From NCBI GenBank assembly GCA_035578905.1, contig JAQJVL010000671.1:62001-126000 (forward strand): DNA of 64,000 bases, read 5' to 3'. Positions 13,976 through 26,400 of the stretch are shown here, in pieces. This DNA comes from Stictocephala bisonia. Its lineage: Eukaryota > Arthropoda > Insecta > Hemiptera > Membracidae. Positions within the stretch are counted from its first letter, which is position 1, and the number at the start of each line of letters is the position of its first letter. Below the pieces are notes generated by a model that ran no database searches, was not told where the DNA came from, and worked only from the letters and a program-made list of their open reading frames with translations. Position numbers and translations under genes: made by a program.

Positions 13976-14322
13976 CACTATTTTCTTATTGTTACATGCA
14001 CTTCATGCGACAAATTGTTTAAAAAAATTTCCTTTTCTGATCTGCTAGCAGTCTTGACATTTTTAATTTATCCATTCCCAGTATTTACTCAACAATTGAT
14101 CATATTTGCACTTATAGCACTTCAGTGCAAAATTGATGTTCCAGTACATCTTAACTATTAAAATTACTATAATCCCTCTTGCCACCTGAAGGACTTTGGT
14201 TAAACTTTCCACATGAGCGGGAAAACATTCCAAATATTGGTTCCTTTTGACATTAACGCACTCTCTGAGTGTCAGTGGTGTATGACAAGTAAGTACCTCT
14301 CTGCTACAAACCACATACACTT

Positions 14323-14451
14323 TTACTTTTCATCAAATTGAGTCCTAACAAAGTAAGTTGTGAGGGTGCCTTTCCCCTTGACGTAAGTGGGACCTCTACA
14401 CTCGCACTCGTAGCCTGCTGCCATCAGCACCTTGGCTGTATCCTCTGTCAC
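14323..14451 (-). CDS. Ac76E: Ac76E last exon q: C2 end and stop
   Basis: Encodes residues 747-788 and the TAA stop (14323-14325). [20 protein letters not shown] and the VKGKG phosphate loop are the C-terminal strands of C2. The protein ends [11 protein letters not shown], with no extended tail. The acceptor is gtttcag. The exon lies 8.7 kb from the preceding one. Confidence 0.97.
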   Translation of the reverse strand: MTEDTAKVLMAAGYECECRGPTYVKGKGTLTTYFVRTQFDEK

Positions 14452-17400
14452 CTGAAACACAAGAAATAAACTTACACCAACTGCAAGATATGGGCGAATA
14501 TGAGGAAGGAATGAGTGTACATGAACGAGTGTAGTCATTGTTACTAACTACAGTAAAGTCCACTGTTCCTCAGAAAGCTATTTTTTAATAGTCCAATAGC
14601 CAGGGATACTGAGAGACCTACAGCTTTTTGTGGATTCCAAACCACGTAGTGTTGGTCTGATTTTCAGATAACTGACAAGCCTGATACTCAGTTCTCTTCC
14701 CCACACAACATCTGAAACTTGACTACTGTCCAACATGGACACCCCAGATTTACATTTATACAAGACACTACAATTTGTATACCAGTTTGGATATTTAAAT
14801 GTATATTAAACTAATAAAAATCTTGATAATTACACTAAACAATTTGCTGAGATTAAAAAGATGTCAGAAAAACTTCTTATATACGGGCGATGGCAATAAT
14901 GTTTTTGCTATCTAACAAAGACTGAAATTTTCACTTGGGATTGATGGTCCATGGTGTTGTAAACTCAATCAGAATTTGAACATCGCCTGGTTATCATTAA
15001 CAATTTTTCGTAGCTAATATTAATGAACATATGAGGGAGACAAAGGTAGTTGGACATTTGCCATCATTCCGTGAAAATTACCAATCACCTGATGGTAATT
15101 TTCACGTAATGATGGCAAATGTCCAACTACCTTTGTTAGGTAATAAGATGATTGTACATAGTTGATATATTCTGTAGTTATAAGATTTGATTTTTGGTAT
15201 TTCCCATGTTCACTAAAGCCAAGAGAGAGAGAGGGTTATCTGCCCTTAGAATAAACATCACGCCACCCCAAACTCGAGCTCTCATTGGTGCTCAGGAATA
15301 AACTCACCTCAGGCGACGGTTTCGCGCCACACAGCACACACTCACGCTTAGTCTCTCAAAGTGTAAGGTCGTGGGTCTCGCTTCCAACTCAACAATTAGT
15401 GATTGTGTGCTTTTTAAATTCTAACTCTACCTCTTGCAACTCTCTCTAACTCTGTGCTGCTCATCCAGACCTTCAAGAACCTCGTTTGTGCGGTACGTGG
15501 TCGGTCTTCTGGACTTTCGAAACGCTCGTACTTCCGTGACTACTCTTCAGTGCTTTAGAACTGTGACAAAGGAAGGTGGACTGGATTACCAAAAGTGTCT
15601 CCAACTACTCCTGTTGGATACGTGGTCAACCAATCTCTGTGGTGAGTCAATTCTCTCTAATTAATTATTTACGTCCTTAGTGTATTCCCCCGTCTGCTCC
15701 GGAAGAGCAGTGGTCCTCCGTGTTCAGGAACAGAAACATTAACATTCTCTACCCGACAACCTTTGTCTCCCTCATCTGATACTCCATCATTAACAAATTT
15801 CAAAAACAAAATTAATGAACAAACGCATATAATTGTTATAACAAAGCAATAAAGAATATAATCATTCTTTAGTAATACAAAGCTAGATAGCACACATTAC
15901 ACATTATTACAATATCTTGAAAGGATTTAAAAATAATATTCACCTTCATGTAATGTTAGAAATATTTGTTTACAATGTTTACTTAGGCAGGACAATCTTG
16001 TTGTTTGAGGTTTATTTAGATGTTAGTTCGGCCAATTTACCTCAAGTTACTCGAAAAGTATATGTCTTTTTCTGGTCATTTTTCTCTAAGACTCTAATAA
16101 AGCTCTCTAAAAGGTAAAATATCAGAAAACTAGTTAGTATTTTATTTACAGATCTAAAATATTTAGGTATTTGATGCCAGCCTAGCTCAGTAGATAAGGC
16201 TTCAGTCTGTGAAGTGCTAGGCTGACAGCTGGTGCTTCACTCATTGAATCATAAAGCTTACACATACAGGCCTGCGGCTCATGTCAACTGAAAGGTTACA
16301 GTTTTTTTTTTAAATACTTCCTTTTTAATTTATTCTAATAACACACATTAAAACCAAGTTTTTTTCTACTCTGTTTATGATAGTGGTTAAATACATTTAT
16401 CCATTGATAATGAGATTCCCCATTTCCTATAAGTGATACTTCAATCAACTAACTATTTATCAAAATAAATAACTTATCCTATGACTTTCATAAGCCATCT
16501 ACCAAACTAATAAAAGATTTTTAAAATAGACTAATAAAAATATCGATATAAAATAAAATTAACAGTACAAAGTACTTGTGTCTTAGTGTTTAAATATTGA
16601 TATCCCGTCACAGAGCTAGATCCAAGTTTCATAACCATTCAACACTTGCTTTTCTGATTGAATAAAGACTAGCTAAAACCCCGAGAAAAGAATGCAATGG
16701 GCACTCATTAACAATGTGATCCATAGTTTGAACTTCCTTTCCGTAATCACATGACTGATCATTTGCCATTTCCCACTTAAATTTCCAGTGGCTGCATCCT
16801 CCCATCCGCATGCGAAAGCGACTCAACATAGTCCATTCCTTTTGAGGAAGGTTCATTCCACCGATGATGGTTATAGGGTCTGATACTAGAAATATATTTC
16901 GACTGTCAAACACGTCTCAAGTTAGCACCAAGTTTTTATTCATCAAAGTAAGGGCCCATTTTAAGAGGGCTCTAAAGGGAAAGAAAATGTAGAAGTCATG
17001 CGACACTAGCGATAGAAGTTGGAACTACGTCCAGTTTAATCCGCCGGACGAAGTGCAATATAGTCCCAAGAATCATTTCCTGTATAGTAGGTTTTCGTAG
17101 TATTTTCAACCGGAAACCCCAATTACCCCTTCCTCCCATCTGCCGTCTCCTCGGGTAGCTACGCCCGACCTTCTCTGTCTGAATGTATGTTGAGCCGAAA
17201 GGCCAATTCTTTTCAACAATTATTGTCAATTTTCCAGTCAGTACCGGTTTTGCTGCTGTATTTTATTTCTTAAAATTTTTTTATGTCATTTTGTTTTTAT
17301 AAAAAATAGTAATATTTGTTTAGAAAAGTAGACTTTTTACAGCGAAATCAATTTATTCACTGATCAAATAGGAGGGTCTACTAAAATATTGAATTTCTAC

Positions 17401-20400
17401 TTGAAACGTTTTCCAAAATCATAATTCTTGTTCAAATCTTGTTTTTCTCAAAACGGTTAAAATTTATCATAGTTAGGCATAAGCTTACCATACTTATATT
17501 CTACAATTGAAGAGTTTGATTTATAAACATAAAGATACGCTTTACTAAAAACTAAGTAAATTACGTTACAAAGAATGGTTTTTGTAAATATTTCTTAGAG
17601 CTCTTAGATTGTGATCTAAATATTGGTTTTTATGTGGTTAAATATTAAATAAAAGGCATTAATTTGCAAATAAATTTCTATTTCGTATCTTTTTATGTTC
17701 AGTTGAAGATTAAAACAAAATACCATTAAATGAACGCCACAACAATTCTCAACATACGCTTAAAGCATTAAAGGATACGCTTTACTGAAAACTAATAAAT
17801 CACGTTAAAAAGTAATGGTAAAAAATACCAACTGTCTATTTATTTTACGTTTTATAGTTTTGTACGGTTTATTAATTATTTTTAATAAAATAAAAAAATG
17901 ATTTCACATAAACTATCATAGTTTTATGGCAATTGCAACATAACACACTAATTTCCAAACATTAAAAAATAATTGAAATGTAGCCACTTTTTTATTTGCT
18001 TCTGAAGTATGCTGAATGAATTACTACAATACATGAAAATAACACTACGTGGACAGTTTGGTTTCAAAAAGCAAACATTTTGTTACAACAAATATTTTCG
18101 CGGACAGAGACGAAAACCGAAGCGAACCGTATGAATGATATCAATCATAATTAAAATAATATATTATAATCTTGCTCAATTTTCCCATTGCCATGAGAAA
18201 AGCAATTATTTTATTTCGACAACAGTTCTTACACAATTACTTAAAAAAATTGTTAGTTTTACTGATAAATATTTCACAGTATTTTTAGGAGTGATTAATT
18301 TAATATGATTCGATTAGGCCTATATAAGTTACTAAATATAACCTTTTTTTTAAACACGACTGTTAAAAATAACCAACAATCAAAACAGAGAAACCAACAG
18401 AGAAACTGCTGGGAGCATATATCAATTTCGAACATATAATTTTAGACGTTCAAAGCAGATTGGGCTCACCTACCTGACAGTAGTTTGGCCTCATAAACAT
18501 GTATGTCAGGGGTAGTTTAGGCTCACGTAGTCTACGAGTTTGACCTCAGCAATTCACACAATACTTTGGTCTCAGTTTTTTATATGAGTACAGAAGTTTG
18601 TCCTTACCTGTCTGAGCAGTTTGGACTCATCCATTGTGGCACCACAGTACATAAGCGCTAAACACATCGTTACCTATGAATGTATTTGTCGTTTATAAGA
18701 AATGATTATATTGCATGGATTAAAGCTGATGTTAAAACATATTTAGAAATAGATTAATGTTATTCCTAGTAAATATAGAAAATGCTTGAACAATTTATTG
18801 ATGATAAATAATTACATTTGCCAGAGTATTATAATATACAGATACATGAGTTAGCTGAGTATGTCGCAATTTTATAAAGTCACTTTAAGTAATAGATCTT
18901 TTAAGAACAGTTAGTTACATACATTCAAAACGTGACCAACATGGGTTGTATCAGTTATTACCTTGGGTACCACCAATGATTAACTTGGGTGGTATCTGTG
19001 ATTATTTTGCGTAGAACCCATGTCAACTTGGGTAGTACTTGTGATCCTTGGGTAGCACCCATGGTCAACTTGAGTAGCCACCCGTAATTACCTCGATTAT
19101 AAAACGTGGTTAACATAGCTAGCCCACTCGTTACTACCTTGAGTTGGACGCGTGGTCAATGTGTGGGATTGTCTTTGGTAGCAGCCATGGTCAACTTAGA
19201 TAGTACTTGTGATTTTTTTGGGTAGGATAGGATCTGTGGTGGACAGGACTTGGGAAGTCACCTGTGATTACCTTGAGTAGACCCTGTGGTCAACTTAGGA
19301 CCTTTAATTATCTTAACAGTGGTTAATATGGGTAGTACCTGTGATTACTTTAGGTAGGACCGGTGGTGAACTTGGTAGTGCCTGTGATTACCTTGGTTAA
19401 ACCCTGTGATGAACGTGAGTAGCCTTACCTGATTGCCTTGGGTAGCCCCGGTGGTCAACATGAGTACTACCTGTGATTATCTTTGGTAGGACCCGTGGCC
19501 AGCTTGAGTAGCCACCCATGATTACCTTGGGTAACACCCGTGGTCAACTTAGATAGTACCTGTGATTATTTTGGGTAGCACTCGTGGTCAATTTAGGTAG
19601 CCACCCGTAATACCAGTAATCATTTTGAGTAGTACCTGTGATTGACTTGGGTAGCTCCCATGATCAACATAGGTAGTACCTGTGATTACCTTGGTTAGTA
19701 CTCTTGGTCCTCTATGGTAATATCTCTGATTACCTTGGGTAGCACCACCATTGATCATTTTGCTTATTATATGTGATTTGGGTAGCTCCCATTGTCATCT
19801 TGGATAGAATCTGTGATTACCTTCAGTATAACCCGTCGTCAACTTGGTTACTATCTGTGATTAACCTTGGGCAGCACCCTTGGTTAACTTGGGTAATAAC
19901 TGTAATTACCTTGTGTATCACCAGTGATCATTTTGGATAATATCTGTCATTACCTTGGGTAGATTCCATGGTCAACTTCGATAGCATCTGTGATTTCCTT
20001 TGGTAACACCCATGATCAACTTGGGTAGTCACACCTCATTACCTTGGGTAGTACTCGTGGTCAACTTAGATAGTGCCTGTGATTACTTTGGGTAGGATCC
20101 TTTGTGACTTAGGAAGCCACTCATGATTACCTTGAGTAGAGCCTGTGGTCAACTTAGGTAGGACCTATAATTATTTTAGGTAAAACATGCGGTCAATTTG
20201 GGTAGCCACCCATAATTACGATGGTGAACTTGGTTAGTGCCTGTGATTACCTTGGGTAGGACCCATGGTCAACTTGAGTAGCCACTCCTTATTACATTGG
20301 CTAGCACTAGTTGTCAACTGGAGTAACCACTAGGGGAGAAACCGTAATTAATTTGAGTAGCCACGCCTAATTATCTTGGGTAGTATCTGTAGTCAACTTG

Positions 20401-23400
20401 GGTATTATCAGCCATCACTTTGAGTAGCACCAGTGCTACAAGATAACAAGTGTGATTATTTTGGGTAGCACCCATGGTCAACTCGGATAGTACCTGTCAT
20501 TACTTTGCGTAGGACCCATGGTCAACTTGAGAAGACACCCGTGATTACCTTAAGTAGTGTCTGTGGTCAACTTAGTAGGTAGGACCTCTAATAATCTAAG
20601 ATATAACACGGTCAATTTAGGTATCCACCCATGATTACTTTGAGTAGCACCATTGGTGAACTGAACTTGTGTAATCACCAGTGATTACATTGGTTAGCAC
20701 CTGTGGTCTACTTTACTAGCCACTCATTATTGACTAGCCACGAGTGCTAGCCAAGTCTATGACGGTGGATGGCTAAGTTTATTACGGGTACTATACGAGT
20801 TGATCATTGGTGTTAGCCATGTTGATCACGAGTGCTAGCCAAGCCCATTACGGAGGCTGCCCAAGTTGATCGCGGGTACTACCCTAGCTGACCATGAGTT
20901 TTAGCCATGTTGATCACGAGTGCTAGCCAAGTCCATTACGATGACTACCCAAGTTGATCAGTGTGGCTGCCACAAGTTGATCCCGGGTACTACCCTAGCT
21001 GACCATGAGTTTTAGCCATGTTGATCACGAGTGCTAGCCAAGTCCATTACGATGACTACCCAAGTTGATCAGTGTGGCTGCCACAAGTTGATCACGAGCT
21101 CCCAAATTAGGTCAGTGGATACTCAAGTAATTGAACATGCATTAAATTAATGCAAAACCAAACCGATCAGAACATCTTATTTAGCAATATAATAATAGTT
21201 AAACAATTTTACTTCAATACACAAGTGAACGTCACACAATGCAAATTTCATACAGTATAATACTTATACTGTATTTATAAAAAATAAGTGCAATATGTAG
21301 GCTACGAATGTTATGGTGATCGATTTCGGTAAACTTAAGCTTACCTTAAAATCAAAAATCAAAAATATCAAAATATATTTATTTTGTAGTGGACAATTGT
21401 ACAATTGTATTACAATGGTCATGTATAAAGAATTAATGATATAACAATTAAAGTTAGGTTATTATAGCTTAAATTAAATTTCTATTAATTAATAATATAT
21501 TAATAATCGATCACCGTTATATTTGTTCAGTTTATATTAATATTGTATTAAATTCATCTACCAACACATACTATGCTAATTAATTAAGAACACTTTTTTA
21601 AATTAGTATTTTATTAATTCTCTTCGCATTGCACAATGTTTAAATATCACTTATGTCAAGTTTTACCGTCCTAAGTCTTCTCATTGGCTGTTCAACGGAA
21701 TACATCGGGAGTGGTACGAGGTTCCTAAACACTACCTCGCCCCATGACTTCAAGTCACAAAAGGTTGCCGCTCCGCCCCGCCCCGTCCCCCGGCTGTCAT
21801 ATTTTTCTGTCCTTGTTACCGTTTAGGTAAAATATTTGCTTCAAAGTTACCTTCTTATAAAATTACAAATAAATGACCTAGCAATTTTTCTACCACAACA
21901 TTAATGAACTATAATAAATTAATAGTTACGACTTAACATTACTGTATTTATATTTTTAAAATAAAACAAAGGCCAATAGTGACAGTGACTTATTATAGAA
22001 TTACTTATTGCTTTGGTCAAGCCGGAACTATTGAATTAATATTTTTACTGTACGCATTAAATGTAATGTAGTTTAAATGATTTATTTCATAAAAATGTTG
22101 TATATAGATGATTATTACAGTATTTTTCATGGCATAATAAATATTGTGCACTGTCATTAGGAATAAAAATGTTATGCTTTACTTTGTAGTTAGATTGTAT
22201 CAGGAACCACATGGGAACGCACATTTTAATTTAAACTAAATAAGCCATTCAAAAGTAATTAGACTAACTCTAAGTAATTAGTCTGTAAAATAATACCGAT
22301 ATCAGTCGTCGTAGGCCTACATTGCATCCATCGATGTTAAATTAAATGAAGGAAGGTTTTTATGAATGAAGTAGTAAAATCCATCCGCGACTAAGAAGTT
22401 CGAGGTTTCGCCACTTGGATCTCACGAATCACCGCGTATTTTGGCAATAAATTACCATGCAGGCATTTGCGCGGTCCAACATTGCGGCTACAGATTTAAA
22501 GATATCGATCTGAAACCAAAACTAAATTGAAACCAGATACATTTCTGACTAAAATCGCTTTTTAAAATTTCGATAACAGCTCTAGTTTCATTTTGGCACT
22601 AGTTTGAATATTGGGTAACTTCAATAACCTATAAAATCGAAATGAAGGAGAATTCGAAAATTCTAAAAAGCGATTTGAGTCAAAAATGTCTTTATCTTTG
22701 AATAGATGTTTCATTTATAATTTTACGACAGTAAATAAGGGCAGTATCTTGGACCGCGCAAAGCAGTTTTTACGCTTCTCAGCGCGGGGGTTTAGAGCCC
22801 TCTTAATAATATAACAATAATTAATTCTGAAACTGTATTCACTCAATTGTTACTACTGGCGTGGACACTGAAGTCTGGGGTGTCAATGTTGGGTGGTAAT
22901 CAGAGTTGGGATGTTGTGTTGGTAAAAAAACTGAGTGTCAGGCTTGACAATCAGATAAAAATCACGTGATTGGACTATTAATAAATAGCTTGGACTATAT
23001 GAAACAGTCGACTTTACCTTAGATTTTAACAATTACTACACTTGTTCATTTACACTCAACTAACCAAAGTAATTTATAATGAGAACTGTTTACTATTGTT
23101 AACAAACAACAATTGCTGTATTGAATTTTAATTTGTGAAACTGTTATAAACTGGACATACCTGAAGTCTTCCCATCATGCCACAGCTGTCCATTCTAGAA
23201 GCCACATTGACAGAGTTCCCCCAGATGTCATATTGGGGCTTCTGTGCTCCTACCACCCCCGCAATGACAGGGCCATGGTTCAGCCCTTAACAATAAAAAG
23301 GGTGTATAAGAAATTAAAAAAGGCTTTTTTACTAAAAGCCATTATTGTAAAGGAGATTGTAATAGATGTGATATATAAGGATTAGTCAAAACATGAATTG

Positions 23401-26400
23401 TTAGTTTCTTTGCTTGCTACAAACATTTATGAGTTTTTCCAAGATTTTATTTAATAGATTAACAAACTCCTTGGAGAATTAGAAACCAAAATACACTCGT
23501 CAAATGAGAATTGCGTTTCTAGATTCTTAACTCCATTTGATTAAGATATTTTAAAAATCCAATCTAATGGACATAAACCCAAACTAAGGAGTGACATTTA
23601 ATTGAACATGTAGACATAAGTATAGAGAGTTTAACTGTGTATTTTGGTTTCAGAGATGTATGTGTTAAAGCAAGTGTCTATAGCTTTTCTTACCCATTCT
23701 TAGCTTAAACCTCTGAAACGATTCCCTGTTTATCTGGTCAAGGATAGTCATCAGAGCAACAGCAAACTCCACCAACACAACAACATTGTGCTCCGTTCTT
23801 CGAGTCTCATCCTGCCAACAGAACAGTGTAACATTCAATATCAGTACTGTACCGTTGTATGACAATGAATCAAACTCTCTAAGAAGAATGCCATATGGAG
23901 TTAAGTCATCCAAAAACTTTGACCAAGTTCAGTAGTTTGGCATGGTGGTTTTTCTTTTTCTCGACACTATACGTAAGAGGGCTAGAGAATCTCCTTTCTT
24001 TACCCCTCTCTCAATGATCCTTTCTCTATTACTGAAAAACTCATGAGTGAAGTGTCATTAGCGCTTTCTACAGTTTTCATGCCCTACTACAGATCGAGGA
24101 CGCTATTGTTAGCTGACATTATCAAACAGTTTGTGTTCTTCTAATGTAGATAATGTATTCATTGTCTAAAATATTTTAAAATGTTTTTACTCAGTATTTT
24201 ACAAAACATAAGTAGACTTTGTTTTTGAAATTTGTTAATGATGGAGTATCAGATGAGGGAGACAAAGGTAGTTGGACATTTGCCATCACTACGTGAAAAT
24301 TACCAATCACTTTCACGTAGTGATTGGTAATTTTCACGTAATGATGGCAAATGTCCAACTACCTTTGTCTCCCTCATAAGTAGACTGTTTTTTTTAACCT
24401 TACAACTGTGGTTTGAAGACATAAATCTGATTCAATAACAATTTACATTGATTTCATGGACAAACATTAAAGTCGGGTAATGCATGGAGGTGGATATTAG
24501 ATGAAAGCAGTAAATGCAATAATATATAAAAAATGACATTTATAATTTTATAAGATATACACAATAATTGTCACAATCAGTATAAAATATTCTGTTATAA
24601 AAAACTTAAACTATTAAAACTAAATTAAAAATCTATCAAGTGAAAGAGTATTATAATAAAGAATGACTCACTCTTCTTACATCCTTTGGAAGCATGAAAC
24701 AGGAAGACACAATATTACAGACTCAGTATTGTTTCCTTGGCTTCACATTATTTTAAAATTTACCAAAAGCATAATCACCTCTCCAAAGTCTCAGTCGCTC
24801 TGAAGATTCAGTCTCTCTCCTCATCTTAAAAAAATGCCAGTGGAACTGAAAACTTGTGTTTTGTCTGTATTTGTTCTCTTTGAACTGTGTTAGTAAACTT
24901 GTGTTAGTGGCAAGTTTAATAAAATATCTTCTAATATGTTAATTTCTGGCCTAGTGCCCTTTACCTGACCTACAATAGAATATAACAAATAAAAAAGCGT
25001 AGAACATTCTGGCTTGTCATTGCAAAACAAGTGTTAATGAATACATCGCAACATGAATAATAAGATCAGAATGAAATGGTCACTTTTATAACTGACAAGT
25101 AGTATTAATTGTTTTCTAACAGAGTGTGTATCATATATTTTAAATGGTATATATGATCAGAAATGATCCTTTCCTATATAACTAGACACATCAATGTGCC
25201 TGCCTATTCCTTTATTTGTCTGTTTGCTTGTGTGAACGTGCGTATAAGTGTATGTGTAGATAGACAAGTGAAAGTGTATGTGTGTTTAAGCTATTCTCCA
25301 AATTATAATCAGTACATTAAAACAAACCTTTTAATAAAATTAACAAACACTATCAAATATTCAATGTAATGATTCAAATGAGTATTTCTATGACAAACGT
25401 ATTAATTTATTTAAGCTTAGGACATCGATCCTCAATATATGTGGTAATATGGATTTCAAAACAGTGTGATCAGTGTAGATAAGCGAATTAAGCAATTTTT
25501 ACAAACTAAGGCCGACTATTCTTTTGAAAGTGTAACTAATTAATAGTCCCATGATAAATGGGAGTGGGGTGTCCCACAGGGCTCTGTCCTGGGTCCCCTC
25601 CTATTTTTGATATATATCAATGATCTTCCATCGACAACTGATTCTAAAATTATTCTTTATTATTCTCTAAAATTATTTACGCCGATGACACAACTTTCTT
25701 TAACGTAAGCAAAAACATTAATGATCTGGAAATTATGGCTAATGAGACTCTTTCTAAAGCTTTAAATTGGTTTAATTCAAATGGATTTTTGCTAAATTGT
25801 AATAAAACAAAAAACATACTATTTCATCTTAAGCCTAGTTCTATTTCATTGGATGAAAATTTTGTGGATTCGATTAAATTTTTGGGGGTTTATATTGACA
25901 ATCAGCTAACCTGGAACGATCACATAGACTACAGTACAACCTTGATAGCACGAACCTCGATAGCACGAAAACCTCGATACCACATATATTTAAAAAATCC
26001 CCTTGAATTGCCCATAACATTCAATGTTAAAAGTACCTTTATAACACGAATATTTGAATATAACTACCTCGATAAGATGAATTTTATTCCACTTTCCAAG
26101 ACCAGGAGAAACCTCTATAACACGAATTTCAACAGCCAAAAACCTCTATAACATGAATCTGACCTTTATAAGACGAATTCCCACGGGTGGAACCTCATTA
26201 AGACGTATTTATATTTCCAATTCATTCATGTCAAGACATGAAAACTAACTTCCGTCTGTCGCGCCACTGCAGTGGCATGAGACTGTACTGTCAGTTCCGA
26301 TTGACTTCAGTTTAGCCTCTCTTTGTACGTAGTGTTGTGTCAGTGATTAGTGAATATGGCGGGCGTGTCCAATGGTGTATTATTTAGTACAGTGTAGTAC

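Noticed and set aside
18607..18656. A possible extra exon on the minus strand with acceptor gtttag and donor GTAAGG
   Set aside because: It is 50 bp long and would break the frame between exons p and q, which join perfectly without it. It also lies in a degenerate repeat.
18940..21110. A CRISPR-like array of short repeats
   Set aside because: Repeats are adjacent and diverged, without unique spacers of constant size, and the DNA is nuclear animal sequence. It is a minisatellite.
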